From Corynebacterium sp. (GTDB taxonomy: Bacteria > Actinomycetota > Actinomycetes > Mycobacteriales > Mycobacteriaceae): a stretch of 9,951 nt of DNA. The notes beneath the pieces were generated by a model. The model made no database searches and was not told the DNA's origin. It saw nothing but the letters and a program-made list of their open reading frames with translations. The DNA lies in assembly GCF_030530965.1 (NCBI RefSeq), contig NZ_JAUMTY010000005.1:57775-67725 (forward strand), in the 5' to 3' direction. Below, piece after piece: positions 1-5,978 of this stretch (its first letter is position 1; each line of letters starts with the position of its first letter). The translations under genes were made by a program, and so were the position numbers.

Positions 1-443
1 GTATCGGTGCCCTGGAGCGGATGCTTGCGGCGGACTGTATCGAACCGCTTAATGAGCGTCTCATCGTCCGCGTCTAAGAACATGATGATCGGCCGTCGGC
101 CATCTTCTTCTAACGACGACAGCACGTCCCCGAGTGACCCTGCAAAGTCCCGCGACCGCACATCCGTGACGATCGCCAACCGCTCGATCGGCGAGTCAGG
201 AGAGAACGAGAGCTCAACCATGCGCATGATGAGCTCCGGCGGCAGATTATCGGCAACATACCATCCCATTTCCTCTAGGACGTTCGCTGCGGATTGCCGG
301 CCTCCCCCAGACATGCCAGTGATGAGGACCAGCGAATTTTCGGCCACATGGTGTGGGCTTTGGTCCTCAGGAGAAATCCCGTGTGCTGGGGTGATATCCG
401 TGGCAGCTGTACTCGAAGAACGCGCAGAGTCAGGCATACTCAT
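1..443 (-). CDS. rapZ: RapZ-family P-loop nucleotide-binding protein, N-terminal part (runs off left edge)
   Basis: Reading from ATG at 443 gives 147 complete codons with no stop before the window edge, so only the N-terminal half is present. After a roughly 35-residue polar leader comes V-L-I-T-G-M-S-G-G-G-R-Q-S, a Walker A loop with Arg where Lys is usual. It is followed by the family signatures EEMGWYVADNLPPELI, VRSRDF, FLDADDETLIKRF and RRKHPLQGT. These match the RapZ/YvcJ family; the Arg variant is what I recall from actinobacterial members. E. coli RapZ is an RNA-binding adaptor controlling amino-sugar synthesis, but the actinobacterial role is less clear and the diagnostic C-terminal domain is outside the window. 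The start lies four bases after the uvrC stop, with only a weak Shine-Dalgarno. A second ATG two codons on (437) is an alternative. Cotranscription with uvrC is inferred. Confidence 0.9.
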   Translation of the reverse strand, partial: MSMPDSARSSSTAATDITPAHGISPEDQSPHHVAENSLVLITGMSGGGRQSAANVLEEMGWYVADNLPPELIMRMVELSFSPDSPIERLAIVTDVRSRDFAGSLGDVLSSLEEDGRRPIIMFLDADDETLIKRFDTVRRKHPLQGTD

Positions 444-447
444 TACT

Positions 448-2565
448 TTACTTGTTTTGGTTCCTATTTTTCGGGGCGGGATCCTCCGAGACACTAGTCG
501 GCCCGTCAGAATCCTGATCCGACTTTCCGTGGAGGCCCTCGTAGACCAAGGCAGCGAGTGCCGGACCGATGCCATTAGCAGTTGTCAGATCATCAATACT
601 CGCTTTTTTAATCTGCGCCACACTGCCGAATGTCTTTAATAAATCGGCCTTCCGTTTTTCGCCCAGTCCGGCGATGTTATCCAGTTCTGATTGGCGCAGA
701 CGTCCCGTCCGTCGCGACCTCTGGTACGTGATTGCCACGCGGTGTGCCTCATCACGAATGTTTTGGAAGAGATACAAACCCTCGGAACGACGCGGCAAAA
801 TCACCGGAAATTCCTCGTGCGGTAACCACACTTCCTCGAGGCGTTTCGCAATACCGCACAAGGTGACGTCGGTAATTCCCAACTCATCTAACACCTCTTG
901 AGCAGCATTAACCTGGGGCGCACCACCGTCGACAACAAAGAGCTGAGGAGAATAAGCAAAACGTTTCGCCGCCGACGGATCGGCCAGGTCAGCATTGGTG
1001 TCAACCTCAGCCACCTCAGACGGAGCAAGCTTGCTTTCCTCAGCCGCGATGCTATCCGCCACAGCACCGTCGTCGGGAACTTCTGTGGAACCCTTCTTGT
1101 ACCGCAAAAATCGTCTGCGAACTACTTCTTTGATACTTGCAACATCGTCGGAATGCCCCTCCCCTGCTGCTTCCTTAATCTTGTAGCGGCGGTAATCCGA
1201 TTTTTTGGGAGCTCCATCCTCAAAAACGACCAGGGAAGCCACGACGTCGGTGCCCTGGAGGTGGGAAATGTCGGTGCACTCGATGCGAAGCGGCGGCTCG
1301 GCCATGCCCAAGTTTTCTTGGATTGCTTCGATGGCAGCGCTACGGGCTGTGAGGTCCCCGGTTCGCCGCAGTTTGTGCTGGTGGAGGGACTCTGCAGCAT
1401 TACGAACGACAGTGTCCATGAGGGCCCGTTTGTCACCACGTTGAGGAACACGAATGTCAACATGCGCACCCCTCAGCCCCGACAAATACTCACCAATCTG
1501 CGTGATGTCCTCGGGCTCCTCCATAACAAGAACCTCACGCGGCACAGGTTGGCGAACGTCATCGAGAACCCTTGAGCCCTCAACAGCTGTCGTCTCTTCT
1601 ACGGTCTCCTGAGCGCGCTCAACTTCGTCGCTGTAGTACTGCAGCAAAAACTCACGAATGAGCGCGCCGATGGAATCCTCCGAATCACCGCTGCGCTCCA
1701 CTACCCATGCACGCTGGCCGTGGATTCGCCCCCGTCGAACAGTGAAAATCTGGACAGCGGCCTCTAGTTCATCTGCAGACACTCCGATTAGATCGGTATC
1801 TGTGTCCTCGGGGAGGACAATGGCTTGCTTTTCCGACACAGCTTTTATCGCTTCGATGTCGTCGCGAAGATGGGCGGCTTTCTCAAAATTGAGTTCCGTA
1901 GCTGCCGCTTCCATATCGGCCGTCAGGCTCTTGATGATGTCACGCGAATTACCTGCAAAAACAGAGCATAAGCCCGTAATTAGCTTCCGGTGGTCTTCCT
2001 CAGAAATACGCCCAATGCATGGCGCAGAACATTTGTCGATGTAGCCCAAAAGGCAGGGCCGCCCCAGGAGCTCGTGGCGGTGGTACACGCCTTTCGAGCA
2101 GGTCCTCACGGGGAAAACTTGAGTGAGTGATTCGAGGGATTCCCGGACAGCCCATACTTTGGGGAACGGACCGAAATACCGCACGCCTTTCCGGCGTGGA
2201 CCCCGGTAGACCCAGGCACGGGGGATTCGCTCCCGTTGAGACACCGCGAGCATCGGGTAGCTCTTGTCGTCCCGAAAGACCACGTTGTATCGCGGGTTAA
2301 ACCGCTTGATCCAGGTGTATTCGAGGTTGAGAGCTTCATCTTCCGACGCCACCACTGTCCACCGAACTTGGGACGCGGCAAACACCATTTGGCGCGTTCG
2401 CGGGTGGAGATGTTCGGGTGTCTGGAAGTAGTTAGATAACCGAGCCCGAAGATTCTTTGCTTTTCCGACGTATAACACGCGGTCTTCTGGATCCCGGAAT
2501 GTATATACTCCCGGCTCGGTAGGAATGGTCCCTGCTGCCGGGCGATATGTGGCGGGATTGGCCAC
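448..2565 (-). CDS. uvrC: UvrABC excinuclease subunit C
   Basis: UvrC makes both incisions flanking a DNA lesion in nucleotide excision repair, working with UvrA and UvrB in the cytoplasm. The 705-residue protein has the full family layout. The GIY-YIG nuclease carries GVY at 19–21, YVGKAKNLRARLSNYF at 32–47 and a downstream acidic site in EALNLE around 77–82. A cysteine cluster lies near 156–183. The UVR (UvrB-binding) coiled-coil motif is at about 207–242. The RNase H-like second nuclease has ECTDISH at 429–435, GHSDD at 470–474 and VVDGG at 544–548. Tandem helix-hairpin-helix motifs fill 626–680. An acidic, low-complexity insertion occupies roughly 492–535. The start is GTG, not ATG, chosen because a GGAGGA ribosome binding site sits seven bases upstream and the alignment to family N-termini is natural. 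It begins three bases after the upstream stop, implying translational coupling. Confidence 0.97.
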   Translation of the reverse strand: MANPATYRPAAGTIPTEPGVYTFRDPEDRVLYVGKAKNLRARLSNYFQTPEHLHPRTRQMVFAASQVRWTVVASEDEALNLEYTWIKRFNPRYNVVFRDDKSYPMLAVSQRERIPRAWVYRGPRRKGVRYFGPFPKVWAVRESLESLTQVFPVRTCSKGVYHRHELLGRPCLLGYIDKCSAPCIGRISEEDHRKLITGLCSVFAGNSRDIIKSLTADMEAAATELNFEKAAHLRDDIEAIKAVSEKQAIVLPEDTDTDLIGVSADELEAAVQIFTVRRGRIHGQRAWVVERSGDSEDSIGALIREFLLQYYSDEVERAQETVEETTAVEGSRVLDDVRQPVPREVLVMEEPEDITQIGEYLSGLRGAHVDIRVPQRGDKRALMDTVVRNAAESLHQHKLRRTGDLTARSAAIEAIQENLGMAEPPLRIECTDISHLQGTDVVASLVVFEDGAPKKSDYRRYKIKEAAGEGHSDDVASIKEVVRRRFLRYKKGSTEVPDDGAVADSIAAEESKLAPSEVAEVDTNADLADPSAAKRFAYSPQLFVVDGGAPQVNAAQEVLDELGITDVTLCGIAKRLEEVWLPHEEFPVILPRRSEGLYLFQNIRDEAHRVAITYQRSRRTGRLRQSELDNIAGLGEKRKADLLKTFGSVAQIKKASIDDLTTANGIGPALAALVYEGLHGKSDQDSDGPTSVSEDPAPKNRNQNK

Positions 2566-2568
2566 AGG

Positions 2569-3132
2569 CTAGTCCTCCGGAAGGTAGGCGTCTTCTAGTA
2601 AGCGGAAATTGTTCACGGCGTCGACAACTCGGTTGCCGTCGGCAGCTTGGAAAGCCCACATGGACACGAACTCGAAATCAGGGAGTTCTAGCCGTGCAGT
2701 GCGCGAGTTTTTCGGAAAGCTTAAACCGTGCACGATCTCCCACGGATAAAACTGGGGGTTAAGGAAATTACGTACCTCGACGCCGTCTTTATTGACGCGA
2801 ACTCGCGGGCGGAGCCCCAGCATCCATATTCCCGAAAAGATAATGCCGATCCCGATAAAAGACCATTGATCCACAGTGGTCACTGCCGCACCTGTGTAAC
2901 CGAGACGGACGACCAGGGCCATGAAGATGTGAATGGCCATGATGACAACGACGCCGGCCCAGGTCCACTGCTTTAGTTTTGTGGACGTCACTACGAGTTC
3001 CCATGGTGCGGTGCTCGTGGTGGGCGTGTCATATGCGAGGTAGTCCTCAGACATGTTCGTTTCGCTCACACCATTACTCACGGCTCCGACCCTACCTTTT
3101 TTCTTCACTGTTACCGAATTAGTGCTCGGCAT
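2569..3132 (-). CDS. Small membrane protein with bacterial PH-like domain (Rv1417-type)
   Basis: The protein is 187 residues from the first ATG. Residues about 57–78 and 90–108 form two hydrophobic membrane segments separated by a short polar loop. They are followed by a cytosolic-looking domain from about 109 (LRPRVRVNKDGVEVRNF, then YPWEIVHGLSFP and DAVNNFRLLEDAY). That layout, two helices then a beta-rich domain with a D-G-V-x-V-R strand and a W-E-I-x-x-L strand, fits the bacterial PH-domain membrane proteins found between ribH and uvrC in Actinobacteria (M. tuberculosis Rv1417, from memory). No function is established for it. The start is uncertain. The ATG at 3132 has no visible Shine-Dalgarno and adds 26 basic and polar residues. 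ATG at 3054 (MSEDYLAYD) or GTG at 3081, behind AAAGG and GGAG elements, are reasonable alternatives. The stop is three bases from uvrC. Confidence 0.8.
   Translation of the reverse strand: MPSTNSVTVKKKGRVGAVSNGVSETNMSEDYLAYDTPTTSTAPWELVVTSTKLKQWTWAGVVVIMAIHIFMALVVRLGYTGAAVTTVDQWSFIGIGIIFSGIWMLGLRPRVRVNKDGVEVRNFLNPQFYPWEIVHGLSFPKNSRTARLELPDFEFVSMWAFQAADGNRVVDAVNNFRLLEDAYLPED
2573..2578 (-). promoter_or_regulatory. Strong Shine-Dalgarno of uvrC, decides the GTG start
   Basis: The minus strand reads GGAGGA followed by CTAGCCT and then GTG. Spacing is seven bases, close to ideal. The site is built from the last codons (Pro-Glu-Asp) and precedes the TAG of the upstream PH-domain gene, so ribosomes finishing that gene sit on the uvrC start site. 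It is the strongest ribosome binding site I can see in the window. Confidence 0.85.
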
Positions 3133-3197
3133 GGATGCTGTTCGTGGATACTGCCTCTGTAGTCAGAACACTGCGGGGTTACTCTTTTAATCCACCT
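3133..3197 (-). other. Spacer between ribH and the PH-domain gene with a short tandem repeat
   Basis: These 65 bases follow the ribH stop; the spacer is longer if the PH gene starts at 3054. On the plus strand tttaatcc occurs twice with an 11-base period (3186–3193 and 3197–3204), the second copy lying over the ribH stop codon. I see no hairpin with a T tract, so no intrinsic terminator, and no convincing –10/–35 pair. The mRNA reads AAAGGTGG just after the ribH stop, but no start codon follows at a useful distance. Confidence 0.4.
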
Positions 3198-3677
3198 TTA
3201 ATCCGCGGTCATGCTTTGTAGTGTTTGAGCAGTATGAATGGCAGCGATCATGGCCTCTGCACCCTTATTTTCATGCGCTGTCGGCCCACCAGCTCTGTCG
3301 ACGGCTTGTTCATGGGTGTTGCAGGTCAGAACACCATTTCCGACGGGTGTTTCTGTCTCCACGGCAATTTTCGTCAATCCATATGTCACCGCGTTGCATA
3401 CGTGATCAAAGTGAGGCGTTCCCCCTTGGATAACACAGCCCAGGGCGACGACAGCGTCATACGTTTGGGTGGCTTTCTTGACGACGACGGGGATCTCGAG
3501 CGCACCGACGACCGGAATGACGGTGACCTCCGCCCCGGCTGTCTCCCCTGCCTGTTGTGCCTGAGATGCTAATTCATTGGTAATGTCTCGATTCCATTCC
3601 GAGACAACGATGGCGACACGGAGTCCGTGTGCAGATCCGGGTTCGATGGTGATGGTGGGGCTTCCCTCGCCACTCAT
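3198..3677 (-). CDS. ribH: 6,7-dimethyl-8-ribityllumazine synthase
   Basis: This enzyme condenses 5-amino-6-ribitylaminouracil with 3,4-dihydroxy-2-butanone 4-phosphate to give lumazine, the penultimate step of riboflavin synthesis. The length of 159 residues is typical. Visible signatures are VAIVVSEWNRDIT at 21–33 (with the aromatic substrate-stacking Trp28), VVGALEIP at 56–63, ALGCVIQGGTPHFDHVC at 78–94 with the likely catalytic His89, GNGVLTCNTHEQAVDRAG at 113–130 and NKGAEA at 137–142. Trp in place of the common Phe, and VGALEIP, resemble the mycobacterial enzyme as I remember it. The ATG start has AAAGGA seven bases upstream (3685–3690). The gene is the last of the rib cluster, 99 bases after ribBA. 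Lumazine synthases usually assemble into pentamers or 60-mers; nothing here shows which. Confidence 0.97.
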   Translation of the reverse strand: MSGEGSPTITIEPGSAHGLRVAIVVSEWNRDITNELASQAQQAGETAGAEVTVIPVVGALEIPVVVKKATQTYDAVVALGCVIQGGTPHFDHVCNAVTYGLTKIAVETETPVGNGVLTCNTHEQAVDRAGGPTAHENKGAEAMIAAIHTAQTLQSMTAD

Positions 3678-3776
3678 GAGTTATTCCTTTCGGTGGTAAG
3701 TGCGGTAGTGACATGCGGTGACACGAGCTTTGTTCGCGTTCACGGCACGGAGGTGGATGTAAAAACCGATGCGCCT
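3678..3776 (-). other. 99-base gap between ribBA and ribH with imperfect short repeats
   Basis: This is the longest untranslated spacer inside the rib cluster. It holds the ribH ribosome binding site (AAAGGA on the minus strand, 3690–3685). Next to it lies an imperfect direct repeat on the plus strand, tgcggtagtgaca at 3701–3713 followed directly by tgcggtgaca at 3714–3723, with a looser relative (cggtggtaag, 3691–3700) beside it. I see no strong stem-loop, no terminator and no RFN/FMN-riboswitch pattern. It may contain an internal promoter or be plain spacer. Confidence 0.4.
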
Positions 3777-5162
3777 TTATTCCGGCGGGTTGTTAGACGG
3801 GTCGGCGTGACCCGGCGTATGAGCGGCCTCCCAGGCATTCAAACTAGGCAAATCGTGGCCCATTTTGTCGCGCTTAGTGCGAAGATAGTTGAGGTTTTCC
3901 GGGTACACATTGACCTCAATACTTCGACGTCCGCTGATTCGTAAGCCATGCCCCTTCAGCCCCGCTCGTTTCGTCGGATTATTGGACAAAAGGATCATGG
4001 ACTTAACGCCGAGATCGGAGAGTATGGCGGAGCCTGTCCCGTATTCACGCGCATCAGCCGGCTTACCTAGTTCAATATTGGCGTCTACAGTGTCATAACC
4101 GTCATCTTGCAGCTTATAGGCCTGCAGCTTGTTCAGAAGACCAATGCCCCGGCCCTCGTGACCGCGCATATACAGGACGACGCCGCGTCCCTCCTTGTAC
4201 ACCTCTTCCATTGCTTGATGGAGCTGATCGCCGCAATCACACCGGCGGGATCCAAAAACATCACCGGTGAGGCATTCGGAGTGGACTCTCACGAGGACAT
4301 CTTCCCCACCGTTATCAGAGGGATCACCGACGACGAGGGCTACGTGCTCGAGTCCGTCGATGACGTTTCTATATCCGATGGCGGTAAAACGGCCATACGA
4401 CGTCGGAAGTGTGGTTTCTACGACACGCTCAACAAGCTGCTCCGTGTTCCGTCGATAAGCGATGAGCTGGTCGATGGAGATCATCGTGAGCGAATGCTCG
4501 TCGGCAAACCGACGCAACTCGGGTCCCCGTGCCATGGTCGTGGGATCGTCTTCACTCACTACCTCACAGAGCGCACCGGCTGGATTGAGGTGAGCAAGCC
4601 GGGCGAGGTCAACGGCAGCCTCGGTATGCCCGGCGCGAACAAGGACTCCTCCCGGCCGGGCTCGAAGAGGGACGACATGGCCGGGCCGTGTGAAATCCGC
4701 GGGACCGGAATCACGAGACGCCAGTAATCGAATGGTATGGGCGCGATCGGTGGCTGAAATGCCGGTGGTTCCGCCTTCGGCCGCGTCGACAGTAACTGTA
4801 TAAGCCGTGCTTTTCTTGTCCTGGTTTCGTGTCACCATGGGCGGGAGATCGCACCGGTCAGCGTCCTCATCAGTCATGCCGACGCACACATACCCCGACG
4901 AATACCGCACCATGAACGCGAGCGACGTCGCAGTAATACGATCGGCGGCGATGATCATATCGCCTTCGTTTTCACGATCTTCGTCATCGACGACGATCAC
5001 CGGCTTGCCCGCTGCGATATCGCGGATAGCCTCGTCAATGGTGTTGAGCTGGATATTTCCGCGATACGTATGCGAATCCTGAGCATCAGAGCGTTGATCG
5101 TGGGAGTGGCTCTGAGGTTCTGCGAGATCGGTGTGGTGTGTAGTCACGGCGTGCTGTTCCAT
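3777..5162 (-). CDS. ribBA: Bifunctional 3,4-dihydroxy-2-butanone 4-phosphate synthase / GTP cyclohydrolase II
   Basis: This enzyme catalyses both entry steps of riboflavin synthesis: ribulose 5-phosphate to dihydroxybutanone phosphate plus formate, and GTP to diaminohydroxypyrimidine plus formate and pyrophosphate. The DHBP-synthase domain (about 37–240) has the acidic loop DDEDRENEGD at 59–68, TGISATDRAHTIR at 133–145 and RPGHVVPLRA at 159–168. The cyclohydrolase II domain (about 250–450) has HSECLTGDVFGSRRCDCGDQL with zinc ligands Cys297, Cys308 and Cys310, then RGHEGRGIGL at 333–342 and NNPTKRAGL at 394–402. Catalytic motifs are complete in both halves. The first 36 residues are a His-rich extension (His 4, 9, 10, 19, 21, 31) absent from typical members. 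No alternative ATG, GTG or TTG is available nearer the conserved core, so the ATG at 5162, 25 bases after ribE, is kept. A GAGAAG element lies just upstream. Confidence 0.97.
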   Translation of the reverse strand: MEQHAVTTHHTDLAEPQSHSHDQRSDAQDSHTYRGNIQLNTIDEAIRDIAAGKPVIVVDDEDRENEGDMIIAADRITATSLAFMVRYSSGYVCVGMTDEDADRCDLPPMVTRNQDKKSTAYTVTVDAAEGGTTGISATDRAHTIRLLASRDSGPADFTRPGHVVPLRARPGGVLVRAGHTEAAVDLARLAHLNPAGALCEVVSEDDPTTMARGPELRRFADEHSLTMISIDQLIAYRRNTEQLVERVVETTLPTSYGRFTAIGYRNVIDGLEHVALVVGDPSDNGGEDVLVRVHSECLTGDVFGSRRCDCGDQLHQAMEEVYKEGRGVVLYMRGHEGRGIGLLNKLQAYKLQDDGYDTVDANIELGKPADAREYGTGSAILSDLGVKSMILLSNNPTKRAGLKGHGLRISGRRSIEVNVYPENLNYLRTKRDKMGHDLPSLNAWEAAHTPGHADPSNNPPE

Positions 5163-5187
5163 CGTCTTCTCTTGTTTCCGTCTTCTA

Positions 5188-5904
5188 TTATTTCGACTGC
5201 TGATCTGCTGGGTCGGTCACCGCGTGGAGATAACCACTGACATTGGCATTGCGTTCAATGTATTTGGCGACAATATCGACCTCGATATTGACCGGGGCAT
5301 CCACTTCGAGTGAGCCGAGGATCGTGTCCCGCATGGTGGTAGGAATTAATGAGACCTCAAACCACGGGTCGGCAGTATCGGGAGGTGCCACCGCGGAAAC
5401 AGTGAGCGATGTCCCACTAACCGCGATCGATCCCTTTTCAACAACATATCGAGCTAAATTCGACGGAAGACTGAAGCGAAAGACCTCCCATTTATCGTGA
5501 GGGTCTCGTGAGAGTAACCGGGCTGTTCCATCGACGTGGCCTTGAACTATATGTCCCCCGAGACGCTGTGATGGTTGGACTGCCCGTTCAAGGTTGACCT
5601 GGTCACCGGGGCGAATATCGCCCAACGTTGTGCGATTAAGCGTTTCGCCCATAACGTCCATGACGACTGCTGTTCCCTCATGACCGGCGTCGGTCAAGCA
5701 CACGCCGTTGACCGCGAGCGAATCTCCCTTGGTGAGAGTATCGGTGACTCCAGGTGCGTCAACAGTAATCCTGATGAAATCGGGGGTATCTCGTTCTTTG
5801 TTCGACGACGATGCCTCAGCCTGATCTGAGGGCGATTCCGCTCCCCGATCAATAGCGACGACTGTTCCAAGAGCTTCAACGATGCCAGTAAACACGATTG
5901 CCAT
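5188..5904 (-). CDS. ribE: Riboflavin synthase, alpha chain
   Basis: This enzyme dismutates two 6,7-dimethyl-8-ribityllumazine molecules to riboflavin and the RibD product, the final step of the pathway. The 238-residue protein shows the two lumazine-binding barrels. The first has VFTGIVEALG at 4–13, KGDSLAVNGVCLT at 59–71 and ETLNRTTLG at 87–95. The second has GGHIVQGHVDG at 116–126, KGSIAVSGTSLTV at 157–169, SLIPTT at 185–190 and NIEVDIVAKYIER at 205–217. A polar insertion (about 20–41) enlarges the first barrel, and about 20 residues trail the C-terminus. The family usually begins M/V-FTGIVE, so GTG at 5895 is an alternative to ATG at 5904. The weak AGAAAG element is better spaced for the ATG. 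A 74-base structured gap separates it from ribD; ribBA follows 25 bases downstream. The symbol is ribC in some actinobacterial annotations. Confidence 0.96.
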   Translation of the reverse strand: MAIVFTGIVEALGTVVAIDRGAESPSDQAEASSSNKERDTPDFIRITVDAPGVTDTLTKGDSLAVNGVCLTDAGHEGTAVVMDVMGETLNRTTLGDIRPGDQVNLERAVQPSQRLGGHIVQGHVDGTARLLSRDPHDKWEVFRFSLPSNLARYVVEKGSIAVSGTSLTVSAVAPPDTADPWFEVSLIPTTMRDTILGSLEVDAPVNIEVDIVAKYIERNANVSGYLHAVTDPADQQSK

Positions 5905-5978
5905 TCTATCTTTCTGTGTCTGTCGTTCGGTGCTTAAGCATTCCGATAATGCTCAGGGCGATTCCGCCTGCCGGTCAT
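5905..5978 (-). promoter_or_regulatory. ribD–ribE spacer with two adjacent stem-loops and a 14-codon mini-ORF
   Basis: In the mRNA sense (minus strand) two hairpins abut. One is CAGGCG–GAAT–CGCcCTG (5970–5954), a six-pair stem with one bulged base. The other is AGCATT–ATCGG–AATGCT (5953–5937), six perfect pairs with a five-base loop. A mini-ORF runs through both: ATG at 5978–5976 directly abuts the ribD TGA, and after 14 codons (MTGRRNRPEHYRNA) TAA at 5936–5934 falls immediately after the second hairpin. The weak ribE ribosome binding site (AGAAAG) follows near 5914–5909. There is no T tract, so this is not a canonical terminator. A regulatory role is inference; chance is possible. Confidence 0.35.

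Noticed and set aside
7..639. 210-codon open frame on the plus strand across the rapZ–uvrC junction
   Set aside because: It is antisense to two well-supported genes, has low-complexity Ser/Arg-rich composition, no recognisable domain and no convincing ribosome binding site; a codon-bias shadow.
4..1260. Fourteen-base identity tcggtgccctggag at 4–17 and 1247–1260
   Set aside because: Both encode Leu-Gln-Gly-Thr-Asp in conserved motifs of RapZ (HPLQGT) and UvrC (SHLQGTD); coincidental convergence of codons, with no flanking similarity.
898..1575. 225-codon open frame on the plus strand inside uvrC
   Set aside because: It lies wholly antisense to conserved UvrC domains and its translation shows no family motif; a shadow frame.
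4107..4727. 206-codon plus-strand frame antisense to ribBA
   Set aside because: It mirrors the DHBP/cyclohydrolase coding sequence and has no recognisable protein features.
5335..5352. SLIPTT in riboflavin synthase lacking the His seen in the common IPHT motif
   Set aside because: Other bona fide riboflavin synthases vary here; M. tuberculosis has IPTT and E. coli IPET as I recall, so it is not a defect.
5937..5970. Two hairpins after ribD as a rho-independent terminator
   Set aside because: No U tract follows either stem, the stems are only six pairs, and a terminator inside the rib block would cut off ribE, ribBA and ribH.
5954..5978. Resemblance of the GC-rich ribD–ribE spacer to part of an RFN/FMN riboswitch
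   Set aside because: The spacer is far too short for the multi-helix RFN fold and I cannot see its conserved blocks; the similarity is only GC-rich composition.
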